From PFJX01 sp044227325 (GTDB lineage: Bacteria; Pseudomonadota; Gammaproteobacteria; Burkholderiales; Thiobacillaceae), in assembly GCA_044227325.1 (NCBI GenBank), contig JBGAFI010000006.1:124001-188000 (forward strand): a DNA stretch of 64,000 nucleotides. Direction: 5' to 3'. Shown piece by piece: positions 34,760-43,274 of the stretch; the stretch's first letter is position 1; every line of letters starts with the position of its first letter. The position numbers were made by a program, and so were the translations under genes. The notes beneath the pieces are model-generated. The model made no database searches. It was given only the letters and a program-made list of their open reading frames with translations, and was not told the origin of the DNA.

Positions 34760-35857
34760 ATGGAAACCCTCAGTGTCGATCTGGGCGAGCGCGCCTATCC
34801 CATTCACATCGGTCCCGGCCTGCTCGACCGGGCCGATCTGGTGCTGCCCCACCTTCCGCAGAAACGGGCGGTCATCGTCACCAATACCACGGTCGGCCCG
34901 CTGTATCTGGCCCGTCTGCGGCAGACCCTGGCGGACGCCGACGTGGCGGCGGAAGCGGTGATCCTGCCGGATGGCGAGGCCTTCAAGAACTGGGAAACCC
35001 TGAACCTGATCTTCGATGCCCTGCTGAGCCAGCGCGCCGAGCGCAAGACCACGCTGATCGCCCTGGGCGGCGGCGTCATCGGTGATCTGACCGGCTTCGC
35101 GGCGGCCTGCTACCAGCGCGGCATGCCCTTCATCCAGGTGCCCACCACCCTGCTCGCCCAGGTGGATTCCTCGGTGGGCGGCAAGACCGGCATCAACCAT
35201 CCGCTCGGCAAGAACATGATCGGCGCCTTCTACCAGCCCCAGCTGGTGCTGGCGGACACCGACACCCTGGACACCCTGCCGGAGCGGGAACTGTCCGCCG
35301 GCCTCGCCGAGGTCATCAAGTACGGGCTGATCCGCGACCTGCCCTTCCTGGAGTGGCTGGAGGCGAACATGGACAAGTTGCTGGCCCGGGACGCGGCGGC
35401 GCTCACCTACGCCATCCGCCGTTCCTGCGAGAACAAGGCGGAAGTGGTGGCGGCGGACGAAAAGGAGGCCGGCCAACGCGCCCTGCTCAACCTGGGCCAC
35501 ACCTTCGGCCACGCCATCGAGGCGGGCATGGGCTACGGCAACTGGCTGCACGGCGAGGGGGTTGCCGCCGGCACCATGCTGGCGGCGGATTTGTCCCGGC
35601 GTCTGGGCTATATCGGCCAGGCGGATGTGGACCGCGTCGCCACCTTGTTCCGCCGCGCGCAACTGCCGGTGCTCGCCCCCGATCTGGGCGAGGCGGCCTA
35701 CATGGATTACATGGGCGTGGACAAGAAGGTGGAGGGCGGCAAGATCCGCTTCGTGTTGTTCAAGAAACTGGGCGAAGCCTTCGTCGGCGCCCTGCGTGAC
35801 GAGCGGGATGCGGCGGCCCTGCGGGCGACCTTGACGGAAGCGGTCGGCGCCACCTGA
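34760..35857 (+). CDS. aroB: 3-dehydroquinate synthase
   Basis: A 365-residue enzyme of the shikimate pathway, converting DAHP to 3-dehydroquinate using NAD and a divalent metal. The start METLSVDLGERAYPIHIGPG at 34760 is the usual N-terminus. GGGVIGDLTGFAAACYQRGM (NAD binding), PTTLLAQVDSSVGGKTGINH, LNLGHTFGHAIEAG and LHGEGVAAGTM (metal His residues) are intact. aroK, which often precedes it, is absent here, since the upstream neighbour is xth in the opposite direction. A hipBA pair follows within 50 bases, before dgt. Confidence 0.97.
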   Translation: METLSVDLGERAYPIHIGPGLLDRADLVLPHLPQKRAVIVTNTTVGPLYLARLRQTLADADVAAEAVILPDGEAFKNWETLNLIFDALLSQRAERKTTLIALGGGVIGDLTGFAAACYQRGMPFIQVPTTLLAQVDSSVGGKTGINHPLGKNMIGAFYQPQLVLADTDTLDTLPERELSAGLAEVIKYGLIRDLPFLEWLEANMDKLLARDAAALTYAIRRSCENKAEVVAADEKEAGQRALLNLGHTFGHAIEAGMGYGNWLHGEGVAAGTMLAADLSRRLGYIGQADVDRVATLFRRAQLPVLAPDLGEAAYMDYMGVDKKVEGGKIRFVLFKKLGEAFVGALRDERDAAALRATLTEAVGAT

Positions 35858-35861
35858 TCTT

Positions 35862-35887
35862 ATATGGGAAATGATTTTTTCCCATAT
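35862..35887. promoter_or_regulatory. Palindromic operator upstream of hipBA
   Basis: A perfect 10-base inverted repeat, ATATGGGAAA (35862-35871) and TTTCCCATAT (35878-35887), separated by six bases, lies between the aroB stop and hipB. HipB proteins are known to repress their own operons by binding palindromes (TATCC-N8-GGATA in E. coli), and this is the only such site here. Its position also argues against the earliest possible hipB start, which would lie inside the operator. Confidence 0.65.
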
Positions 35888-35905
35888 CCCAATTATTCGC
35901 ACATA

Positions 35906-36208
35906 ATGGAAACCATGGTTTCCGATAGTGTGCTCGACTCCCTGGTTCGGCTCGGTGCCCGCCTGCGCACCGAGCGGCTGGCCCGCAACGAATCCCAGGC
36001 CCGCTTCGCCGCCCGCCTCGGCGTGTCCGTGCCCACTCTGCGCCGGCTGGAACAGGGCGATGCCAGCGCCCAGATCGGCCACTGGCTCGCGGCGCTGGAT
36101 ATCCTGGGCCGCCTCGCCGATGCCGACGCGCTGCTCGCGCCCCGCTACAGCCTGTTCGACGCGGCGGCCGAGCCCAAGTCGCGCCAACGCGCCCGGCGTA
36201 CATCGTGA
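35906..36208 (+). CDS. hipB: HipB-like XRE-family antitoxin/repressor
   Basis: A 100-residue DNA-binding protein from ATG 35906 (METMVSDSVLDSLVRLGARL); ATG 35915 is an alternative and neither has a strong ribosome site. The helix-turn-helix spans about residues 18-55: RLARNESQARFAARLGVSVP, then TLRRLEQGD. It should bind the palindrome just upstream and hold HipA inactive. Its stop overlaps the HipA start (GTGA), the usual coupling in this toxin-antitoxin type. Confidence 0.85.
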   Translation: METMVSDSVLDSLVRLGARLRTERLARNESQARFAARLGVSVPTLRRLEQGDASAQIGHWLAALDILGRLADADALLAPRYSLFDAAAEPKSRQRARRTS

Positions 36209-37410
36209 TCCAACTCGATCTTTGGCTGACCTTGCCCGATGGAGAATCCCGCCATGTCGGGGATTTGGCGTTCGGCGATCCGGACGGCCAAGGACGCTAC
36301 GCCAGCGCTTTCCGCTATACGCAAGCCTGGCTGGAACATCCCCGCGCTTTTTCCCTGGACCCGGCCGGGTTGCCCCTGAAGTCGGGCGAGTACCAGGGCC
36401 GTCAACTCGATACGCCGCTCATGGCGCTGGAAGACGCCCTGCCGGACGACTGGGGCCGGCGCCTGCTGGTGTTGCGCCATGGCCTGCCGCGCGGCAGGCA
36501 ATCGGAGCCCCACCTGCTGCAAGCCCTGGCGGGTCAGGGGCTGGGCGCGCTGGGCTTCTTCGCGCCGGGCGCGGCAGCGGGCGGCGAGGACGCCTCCGCG
36601 CCGGTTCTGGAATTGGAATCCCTGGTCGACGCCGCGCGGCGGCTGGAACTCGACGGCCAGGTGGACGACACCTGCCGCGCCCTGCTCGCCGCCGGCAGTT
36701 CTCCCGGTGGCGCCCGGCCCAAGGCGCTGGTGAAGGACGGCGTGGCTCACTGGATCGCCAAGTTCCCCAGCCGCCGCGACGACGTGGACATGGTCGGCCT
36801 GGAGGCCGCCAGCCTGGAACTGGCGCGGCGGGCCGGTCTGGCGGTGCCGGATTTCCGGCTGGAAACCCTGCCGGGCGGACGCCGCGTGCTCTTGGTCAAA
36901 CGTTTCGACCTGACTCCGGCGGGCGGCCGCCGTCACATGCTGAGCCTGCGCGCCCTGATGCAGGCCGGCGGCTACTATGTGCTGCGCTACGTCGAGTTGA
37001 TCACCGCCTTGCGCCGCTACGTCGCCCGGCCGGAAATCGACGTGCCCCGGCTGTTCCGGCAGATGGTGTTCAACGCGCTGTTGGGCAACACCGACGACCA
37101 TCTGAAGAACTTCTGGTTGCTGCATGACGACCAAGGCTATGCCCTCTCTCCCGCCTTCGACCTGTTGCCGGATACCGGTAACCGGCGCGAACACGTGCTG
37201 CTGTTCGACCTTTCGCCGCTGCCGCCCGGGCCGGAAGGTTTGGCCGAACTGGGCAGAAAATGGGGCGTGACGAATGCCGCGCGGATTTGCCGGGAAGTGG
37301 CCGATGCCATGCAAGGCTTCGGCGAAATCGCGGCGCGATACCAGGTGCCGGAGGCGGAAGTGGCGCGCTTCCAGGCCGACATGCTTCGGCGCCGCGACGA
37401 CACAAGGTGA
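36205..37410 (+). CDS. hipA: HipA-like serine/threonine kinase toxin
   Basis: A 401-residue protein starting at GTG 36205 within the hipB stop. It has the N-terminal Couple_hipA region (SFRYTQAWLEHPRAFSLDP in slightly different order) and the kinase core: AAGSSPGGARPKALVKDG (phosphate loop), HWIAKFPS, NALLGNTDDHLKNFWLLHD (catalytic Asp and Asn) and YALSPAFDLLPDTG (metal Asp). In E. coli HipA phosphorylates glutamyl-tRNA synthetase and causes persistence; whether this copy has the same target is unknown. All catalytic motifs look intact. The pair sits between aroB and dgt, which are often close neighbours in betaproteobacteria, so it is probably an insertion. Confidence 0.88.
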   Translation: MIQLDLWLTLPDGESRHVGDLAFGDPDGQGRYASAFRYTQAWLEHPRAFSLDPAGLPLKSGEYQGRQLDTPLMALEDALPDDWGRRLLVLRHGLPRGRQSEPHLLQALAGQGLGALGFFAPGAAAGGEDASAPVLELESLVDAARRLELDGQVDDTCRALLAAGSSPGGARPKALVKDGVAHWIAKFPSRRDDVDMVGLEAASLELARRAGLAVPDFRLETLPGGRRVLLVKRFDLTPAGGRRHMLSLRALMQAGGYYVLRYVELITALRRYVARPEIDVPRLFRQMVFNALLGNTDDHLKNFWLLHDDQGYALSPAFDLLPDTGNRREHVLLFDLSPLPPGPEGLAELGRKWGVTNAARICREVADAMQGFGEIAARYQVPEAEVARFQADMLRRRDDTR

Positions 37411-37414
37411 AACG

Positions 37415-38542
37415 ATGACAAGCGAACCGGCCCCCTACGCCGCCCATTCCGCCAAGACCCGTGGCCGGCGCCACCCGGAACCCGCCGCCGCGCCGCGTTC
37501 CGAGTTCCAGCGCGACCGGGACCGCATCGTCCATTCCACCGCCTTCCGCCGCCTGGAATACAAGACCCAGGTGTTCATCAACCACGAGGGCGACCTGTTC
37601 CGCACCCGCCTCACCCACAGCCTGGAGGTGGCCCAGATCGGCCGCACCCTGGCGCGCATGCTGGGCCTGGACGAGGATCTGACGGAAACCGTGGCCTTGG
37701 CCCACGATCTCGGCCACACGCCGTTCGGCCATGTGGGCCAGGACGCGCTGAACGAATGCATGGCCGAGCACGGCGGCTTCGAGCACAACCTGCAATCCCT
37801 GCGGGTGGTGGACCAGCTGGAACAGAAATACGCCGAGTTCGAGGGCCTCAACCTCACCTTCGAATCCCGCGAGGGCATCCTCAAGCACTGCTCGAGGAAG
37901 AACGCGGAGAAGCTGGGCGACGTGGGGCGGCGCTTCCTGGAAGGCAAGCAGCCCAGCTTGGAAGCCCAGATCACCAACCTGGCGGACGAGATCGCCTACA
38001 ACAACCACGACGTGGACGACGGTCTGCGCTCCGGCCTCATCACCCTGGAACAACTGGAAGGCGTGGAAATCTTCGCGCGCCACCTGGACGTGGTGCGCGG
38101 CCTCTATCCGGACCTGAACGACCGGCGCCTGATCCACGAAACCGTGCGGCGCATGATCAACACCCTGGTGGTGGACCTGCTGGAACAGACCCGGCGCAAC
38201 ATCGCCGAGCACCGCCCGGACAGCCTGGACGCGGTGCGCGCCTGTCCGCCCCTGGCCGCGTTCAGCCCGGACATCCGGCGCGAAGCCCAGGAATTGAAAC
38301 ATTTCCTGTTCCAGAACCTGTACCGCCATTACCGGGTGGTGCGCATGAGCGAGAAGGCCCGCCGCCTGATCCGCGACCTGTTCCAAGCCTTCACGGCGGA
38401 ACCGCGCCTGCTGCCGCCGGAGCACCATGACCGGGCGGACGGCGATATGTACCGGACCGTGTGCGACTACATCGCCGGCATGACCGACCGCTTCGCCATC
38501 CGCGAGCACCGGCGCATCTTCGATATCGACGAACTGGCCTGA
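37415..38542 (+). CDS. dgt: dGTPase-like HD-domain triphosphohydrolase
   Basis: A 375-residue protein starting at ATG 37415 behind AAGGTGA. The HD metal-site motifs are RTRLTHSLEVAQIGRTLAR, VALAHDLGHTPFGHVGQDAL and ITNLADEIAYNNHDVDDG, diagnostic of the deoxyguanosinetriphosphate triphosphohydrolase-like family (short, EF1143-type rather than long E. coli-type). It hydrolyses dNTPs to nucleoside and tripolyphosphate and so adjusts dNTP pools. It begins five bases after hipA and may be read through from the hip promoter. Confidence 0.94.
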   Translation: MTSEPAPYAAHSAKTRGRRHPEPAAAPRSEFQRDRDRIVHSTAFRRLEYKTQVFINHEGDLFRTRLTHSLEVAQIGRTLARMLGLDEDLTETVALAHDLGHTPFGHVGQDALNECMAEHGGFEHNLQSLRVVDQLEQKYAEFEGLNLTFESREGILKHCSRKNAEKLGDVGRRFLEGKQPSLEAQITNLADEIAYNNHDVDDGLRSGLITLEQLEGVEIFARHLDVVRGLYPDLNDRRLIHETVRRMINTLVVDLLEQTRRNIAEHRPDSLDAVRACPPLAAFSPDIRREAQELKHFLFQNLYRHYRVVRMSEKARRLIRDLFQAFTAEPRLLPPEHHDRADGDMYRTVCDYIAGMTDRFAIREHRRIFDIDELA

Positions 38543-38557
38543 AGCGGGGCTCGCTGC

Positions 38558-41500
38558 CTAGACCGGCGCCGGCGTTTCCCGCTTGAGCCGCAGCCGCATC
38601 AGCCAGCCGTGCATCAGCGGCGTGACGAACAGGGTGAGCGGCGTCGCCACCGCCAAACCCCAAACGATGCTGGATGCCACCGGCCCCCACAGCAGGGAGT
38701 TGCCGCCCCAGCCGAAGGCCAGGGAAATCAGGCCGCCGATCACGGTGAGCGTGGTGATGATGATGGGCAACAGCCGGCGCCGGGCGGCGCTGAAGGCGGC
38801 GGCCATGGGCGCCATGCCCCGCGCCAGGCGTTCCTCGCCCGCCGCCGCCAGGACGATGGAGGCGTTGACCGCGACGCCGGACAGGGCGACGCAGCCGTAC
38901 AGTGTATACAAGGTGAGCGGCTGGCCGGTGGCGAGCAGGCCGATGGCGACGCCCGCCAGGGCCAGGGGCGCGGTGGCGAGAATCACCATGGGCAGCACCA
39001 GGCGGCCGAACTGGACCGCGAGCAGGCCGTACATCAGCGCGAAGCCCAGCAACAGCAGGCCCAGCAGATTGTTCAGGCTGGCCTTCACGTCGTCCATTTC
39101 TCCGCCCTGTTCAAGCAGCACGCCGGGATGACGCGCCGCGAGCTTAGCCCAGGCCGTGTTCACCTCGGCGAGTGCTTGGCGCGCGGTGAGCTTGTCCTGA
39201 TCGAAGGCGGCGCGCAGGGTGACGGTGCGCTCGCCGTTGACCCGGCGCAGCTCGCTGGGCACGGTTTCCATCTGCAGGGTGAACAGGTCGCCGGGATTGA
39301 CGACGCGACCATCCGGCAGTTTCCAGGGGCTTGCCAGCCAGGATTGCAGGGCGGTCGCGCTCATGGGCTGGCCGCGCACCACCACGTCCAGGGATTCGTC
39401 GCCGTCCGCCAGCTTGCCCACCGCCACGCCCTCGAACTGCAAGCGCAGCATGGCCGCCAGCTTGAACGGATCGAGGCCGGCCCGGGCCGCCGCCGGCGCA
39501 TCCACGCGCAGGTTCATGCCGGGCTGGCTGGAACTGGCGTCGTCCTGCACGTCGCTGAAACCGGGCTGTGTCTCCAGGACCCGGCCCAGGTCGCCGGCGG
39601 CCGCGGCCAGGCGCGCCATGGGCGCCCCGGACAGGCGCAGCGAGAGATTGGACAACATGGGCAGATCCGCCGAAAGCACCTGCACGGACACGCTCTCGGC
39701 GCCATCCAGCTTCAAGGCGGGGCGCAGGGCGGCAACGAAGGCGTCGACGCCGCGCGCGCCGGTGGATTCCGGCGCCAGGCTGACCGTGATCTGGCCCAGA
39801 TGCTCGCCGATGGCCAGCTCGCTGGGCGTGAACTGGAGGCCCGCCGTCGCCAGGGACGCCTTCACCTCGCCGGGCCGGGCCTGCCGGCGCGCGATGAGTT
39901 CCACTTCCCGCGCGGCTTTCAGGGTTTGCGCCAAGGGCGTGGCGGGCGGCATGCGCACGTTGATGTTGAACACCCGCAGCGGGTCCGAGGCGAACCAGCG
40001 CGGTTTCACCCATTCCAGGCCGATGGCCGCGCCCGCGAGCAGGAACACGGCGCCGAACAGGGCGATGACCGGCAAGGGGCGGCGGAAGGCCTTGGCCAGG
40101 GCGCGCCCGTAAAAGTAGCGCATCCTGCGCGCCAGATCGTCGCGCCAGCCTTCCTCCCGGCTGTGGCCGCCCCAGGCCGAGGCATGGCGCGGCAACAGCC
40201 AGAGCGACGCGACCATGCTCATGAGCAGGGTGATGATGACCGCCAGGGGCGTGACGAACATGAAGCGGCCCATGAGTCCGGGCAGGAACAGCAGGGGCAG
40301 GAAGGCCAGACAGGTGGCGAATACCGAGGCGGTGACCGGCCGGGCGACTTCCTTCAGGGCCTCGGACACCGCCGCGATCCGGTCCATGCCGGCGCTCAGG
40401 CGGCGGCGGATCGCGTCCGCCACCACCACCGCGTCGTCCAGGGGAATGCCCAGGACGATGGCCACGCCCAGCAGCACGGAGACGTTCATGGTCTGGCCGA
40501 GCAGGTGCAGGGCGAGGAACATGCCGGCCAGGGCGAACGGCACGCCCAGGCTGGTGAGCAGGGCCATGCGCTTGCCCAGGAAGAACCAGGTCACCGCCAG
40601 CACCACGGCCAGGCCGAACAGGGCGTTGACCTCCATGACGCCGATGGCTTCCCGGGTGATGGCGCTCTGGTCGTCCAGCAGGGTCAGCACCGGGGCGCCG
40701 AAGGCCTTGTTCTTGTCGGCGATCAGGTCGCGGATCGCCTGGGTGAGTTCCAGGGTGTTGACGTTCTCGCTCTTGGTCACCGACAGCAGCACGGCGGGAC
40801 GGCCGTCCAGGCGCACCAGTTCCCGGGCGGGCGACACCCCCGCGCCGATCTTCGCCAGTTGGGACAGGGGCACCAGGCGGCCCCGGGCGTCGGGGATGGG
40901 CAGTTCCCCCAGGAAATCCGGATTCGCGGGCAGCCCTTCCACCCGCATCGCATAGCGCCGCTCGCCGATGTCGGCCATGCCCGCGGGCAGGCTGCGGGTC
41001 TGTTCCGCCACGGCGCGGGTCAGGTCTTCCAGCGAGACGTTTTCCCGTTCCAGGGCCTTGGGATCGAAATTGACCGCGAGTTCGCGACCGCGCAGCCCAT
41101 AGGCCCAGACCCGGCCGACGCCGGGCAGGCGCTCCAGTATCTGTTTTGTGGTCTCCGCCAGCCGGCAGACGCGGCCGTCCGCCGCCTCGCCGCTGACCAC
41201 CACCATGGCGGTGGGAAAGAAATTCGAGGATGTCAGTTCGACGATCCGGGGCGAACGGGACTCCTTGGGAAAAGCGGCGGCGGCCTGGCGGATCTCCCGG
41301 TCCAGCGCCGCGAGGCGGCGTTCGAAGCGGGCGTGGTGCAGATCCTTGAAGCGCACCAGCAACATCGCCACGTGGTCGCGCGAGGTGGAGGTGACCAGGG
41401 CCACGTCGGGCACGCGCCGCACCGCGGTTTCCAGGGGAACGGCGATCTCCCGTTCCACATCCTGGGCGCCGGCACCGGGCCAGACCACGGCCACCGCCAC

Positions 41501-41623
41501 CCAATTCAATTCCACCTCCGGATATTGCGCCCGGGGCATGGCGAAATAAGACCAGGCGCCGAGCGTCAGCACGACGACAAAAAGCAGATCGGCAAGGCGA
41601 TGAGAGCGCAAAATGGGCGGCAT
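38558..41623 (-). CDS. RND-family efflux permease
   Basis: A 1021-residue inner-membrane proton-driven transporter from ATG 41623 (MPPILRSHRLADLLFVVV); an ATG 15 codons earlier gives a less typical N-terminus. It shows the RND duplication: a first helix, a large periplasmic loop, helices including LLGVAIVLGIPLDDAVVVAD (the paired Asp of proton relay), then a second half ending with YGCVALSGVAVNASIVLAAA and RRRLLPIIITTLTVIGGLIS. It is closest by eye to the AcrB/MdtB-like branch. No membrane-fusion or outer-membrane partner is encoded next to it; a divergent SRPBCC gene starts 27 bases away. Substrate unknown. Confidence 0.92.
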   Translation of the reverse strand: MPPILRSHRLADLLFVVVLTLGAWSYFAMPRAQYPEVELNWVAVAVVWPGAGAQDVEREIAVPLETAVRRVPDVALVTSTSRDHVAMLLVRFKDLHHARFERRLAALDREIRQAAAAFPKESRSPRIVELTSSNFFPTAMVVVSGEAADGRVCRLAETTKQILERLPGVGRVWAYGLRGRELAVNFDPKALERENVSLEDLTRAVAEQTRSLPAGMADIGERRYAMRVEGLPANPDFLGELPIPDARGRLVPLSQLAKIGAGVSPARELVRLDGRPAVLLSVTKSENVNTLELTQAIRDLIADKNKAFGAPVLTLLDDQSAITREAIGVMEVNALFGLAVVLAVTWFFLGKRMALLTSLGVPFALAGMFLALHLLGQTMNVSVLLGVAIVLGIPLDDAVVVADAIRRRLSAGMDRIAAVSEALKEVARPVTASVFATCLAFLPLLFLPGLMGRFMFVTPLAVIITLLMSMVASLWLLPRHASAWGGHSREEGWRDDLARRMRYFYGRALAKAFRRPLPVIALFGAVFLLAGAAIGLEWVKPRWFASDPLRVFNINVRMPPATPLAQTLKAAREVELIARRQARPGEVKASLATAGLQFTPSELAIGEHLGQITVSLAPESTGARGVDAFVAALRPALKLDGAESVSVQVLSADLPMLSNLSLRLSGAPMARLAAAAGDLGRVLETQPGFSDVQDDASSSQPGMNLRVDAPAAARAGLDPFKLAAMLRLQFEGVAVGKLADGDESLDVVVRGQPMSATALQSWLASPWKLPDGRVVNPGDLFTLQMETVPSELRRVNGERTVTLRAAFDQDKLTARQALAEVNTAWAKLAARHPGVLLEQGGEMDDVKASLNNLLGLLLLGFALMYGLLAVQFGRLVLPMVILATAPLALAGVAIGLLATGQPLTLYTLYGCVALSGVAVNASIVLAAAGEERLARGMAPMAAAFSAARRRLLPIIITTLTVIGGLISLAFGWGGNSLLWGPVASSIVWGLAVATPLTLFVTPLMHGWLMRLRLKRETPAPV

Positions 41624-41650
41624 GCGTGGTGGCTGGATATACTCGCTGGC

Positions 41651-42214
41651 ATGAAGATGGTAATGCATTCCCTGCTGCTGTCATGGATCGGCCTGGCGTC
41701 GGCCTTCCTTCCCGCGTGCGCCGCCGAGACCGGACTGACCGTGCGCCAGGAGGGGAACTGGCTCAACGTGGAAGGCTGGTTGCTGACGCCGGTGGACCAG
41801 ACCGTGGCCTGGTCGGTCCTCACCGATTACGGCCGCTTTCCCGAATTCGTGCCCGGCATCCATGCCAACCAGGTGGTGGCGGCCGCGGGCGGCGTGAAAA
41901 CCATCGAGCAACGCGGCGAGGTGGTTTCCGGACCCTTTCGCATGGCATATACGGGGCAGATGCGCATCGAGGAACACCCGGGATCGGGGATGAACATCGT
42001 ATTTCTCTCCGGCCCGTTCAAGGATATGCGCGGGGAATGGAACATCGAACCGGGGCGTCCGCTCAAATTGATTTATCGTATGCACCTTGATCTGATGAAA
42101 TCCCCCTTTCCCCCGCCGCTGGCCCCGGCCATCGCCGAACAGCAGGTGCGGGCCTGGGTGGATGTGTTCGGTCGTGAGATGGCGCGCAGAATGGAACTCG
42201 GAAAGGCGAAATAA
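41651..42214 (+). CDS. Secreted SRPBCC (START/polyketide-cyclase fold) protein
   Basis: A 187-residue protein with a signal peptide (MVMHSLLLSWIGLASAFLPA then CAAE). The mature part has the SRPBCC pattern: WLLTPVDQTVAWSVLTDYGR, FPEFVPGIHANQVV, GPFRMAYTGQMRIEE and a long C-terminal helix. This fold makes a hydrophobic ligand cavity. The start could also be at the second or third Met. It is followed two bases later by a related gene, so the pair arose by tandem duplication, and it is divergent from the RND permease, which hints at lipid or hydrophobe handling at the envelope. Confidence 0.8.
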   Translation: MKMVMHSLLLSWIGLASAFLPACAAETGLTVRQEGNWLNVEGWLLTPVDQTVAWSVLTDYGRFPEFVPGIHANQVVAAAGGVKTIEQRGEVVSGPFRMAYTGQMRIEEHPGSGMNIVFLSGPFKDMRGEWNIEPGRPLKLIYRMHLDLMKSPFPPPLAPAIAEQQVRAWVDVFGREMARRMELGKAK

Positions 42215-42216
42215 AC

Positions 42217-42789
42217 ATGAGGCGCTCGATTTGGCTTGTCGGCGTGTTGCTGTTGACCGGTGTGGTCGGCGCGTCCGCCGCCGACGCGAAGGTGACGGCG
42301 AAGACCAGTCTCACCGGCATCCGCGTCGAAGCGGTGCAGGTTCTCGATGCCGATGCCCAGACGGTCTGGCAGACGCTCACCGATTACAACCGGCTCGCGG
42401 CCTTCATCCCCGACATGGTGTCCAGCCGCCTGGTGTCGCCCCCCGGCGCGCCCAAGAAAGTCGAGCAGATCGCCGATGCCGGCCTGTTCGCCTTCGTCAT
42501 GCCGGACCATGTGGTGATGCTCATGGAGGAAACCCCCATCAGCCATATCCGTTTCCGTTCCATCGCCGGCAAGGTCGCGGCCATGAACGGGGAGTGGCGC
42601 ATCCAGGGCGACAAGGCGCCGGTCACCCTGATCTACCGCGCCCATATCGTGCCCTCGACCCCCGTGCCGCCGCTGGTCACCAGCTATTTCATCGAGGATG
42701 AAGTGAAGAACCGCTTCGTGGCCTTGGGGCGCGAGGCCGAGCGGCGCATGCGCGCGCCGATCCGCGCGCCCTACATCTCGCCTTACTGA
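42217..42789 (+). CDS. Secreted SRPBCC-fold protein (tandem paralogue)
   Basis: A 190-residue protein with signal peptide IWLVGVLLLTGVVGASAADA. SRPBCC signature parts are VQVLDADAQTVWQTLTDYNR, LAAFIPDMVSSRLV, FVMPDHVVMLMEETPISHIR and INGEWRIQ-like MNGEWRIQGDKAPVTLIYRA. It aligns over its length with the preceding gene (VWxxLTDYxR, F(V/I)P(G/D), RGEW/NGEW). Start and upstream stop are two bases apart. A periplasmic ligand-binding function is inferred from the fold; the ligand is unknown. Confidence 0.8.
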   Translation: MRRSIWLVGVLLLTGVVGASAADAKVTAKTSLTGIRVEAVQVLDADAQTVWQTLTDYNRLAAFIPDMVSSRLVSPPGAPKKVEQIADAGLFAFVMPDHVVMLMEETPISHIRFRSIAGKVAAMNGEWRIQGDKAPVTLIYRAHIVPSTPVPPLVTSYFIEDEVKNRFVALGREAERRMRAPIRAPYISPY

Positions 42790-42838
42790 GATCCCGTTCC
42801 CCGACTGTGCGAATCCGCCAGCCCAGAAAGGAAACCCA

Positions 42839-43246
42839 ATGAAGCGACACGTCTGGATGCTCCTGATCCCGGCGCTGCTGGCCGGTTGCGACCAGCTTGC
42901 CGAGCGCGCCGGCTTCCCCAATCCCGCCAAAATGGAAGCCGACGGCAAGGCCATCGGCGGCGCCTGCCGCCACGCCGGGCGTGGCCTGGAAGACTGCTAC
43001 CGGCTCAACAAGAGCGCTTCCAAGGCCGCCATCTACGCCGGCTGGAAGGAAATGAACGAATACATGGCCAAGAACAACATGCAGACCGTCGCGCCATCCA
43101 TCACGCCTTTCTCCATCGAGGCCGCGAAGAAAAAGCACGAAGAGGACGATACGGAAGACGCGGCCGCCGATGGCGCCAAGGCGGACGACAAACCGGGCAA
43201 AGGCGACAAGAAAGCCGAGTCCCGCGAGAAGGGTGCCGGCCATTGA
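42839..43246 (+). CDS. Lipoprotein of unknown function
   Basis: A 135-residue protein with AAGGAAA as ribosome site and a clear lipobox (ALLAGC, Cys17). After it comes a Cys-containing domain (GACRHAGRGLEDCYRLNKSA, GWKEMNEYMAKNNMQTVAPS), then a highly charged tail rich in Glu, Asp, Lys and Ala. No Asp at +2 avoidance is broken: position 18 is Asp, which in enterobacteria would keep it in the inner membrane. I recognise this as a type common in betaproteobacteria but know no function. It probably shares a transcript with the SRPBCC genes. Confidence 0.75.
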   Translation: MKRHVWMLLIPALLAGCDQLAERAGFPNPAKMEADGKAIGGACRHAGRGLEDCYRLNKSASKAAIYAGWKEMNEYMAKNNMQTVAPSITPFSIEAAKKKHEEDDTEDAAADGAKADDKPGKGDKKAESREKGAGH

Positions 43247-43274
43247 CCCGGCCGGCCCATCACCGCCACCGGCC

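Noticed and set aside
38609..42214. A 1201-residue plus-strand frame opposite the RND permease
   Set aside because: Most of it is a low-complexity Gln/Gly/His shadow of the permease. Only the last part from 41651 is real (SRPBCC protein).
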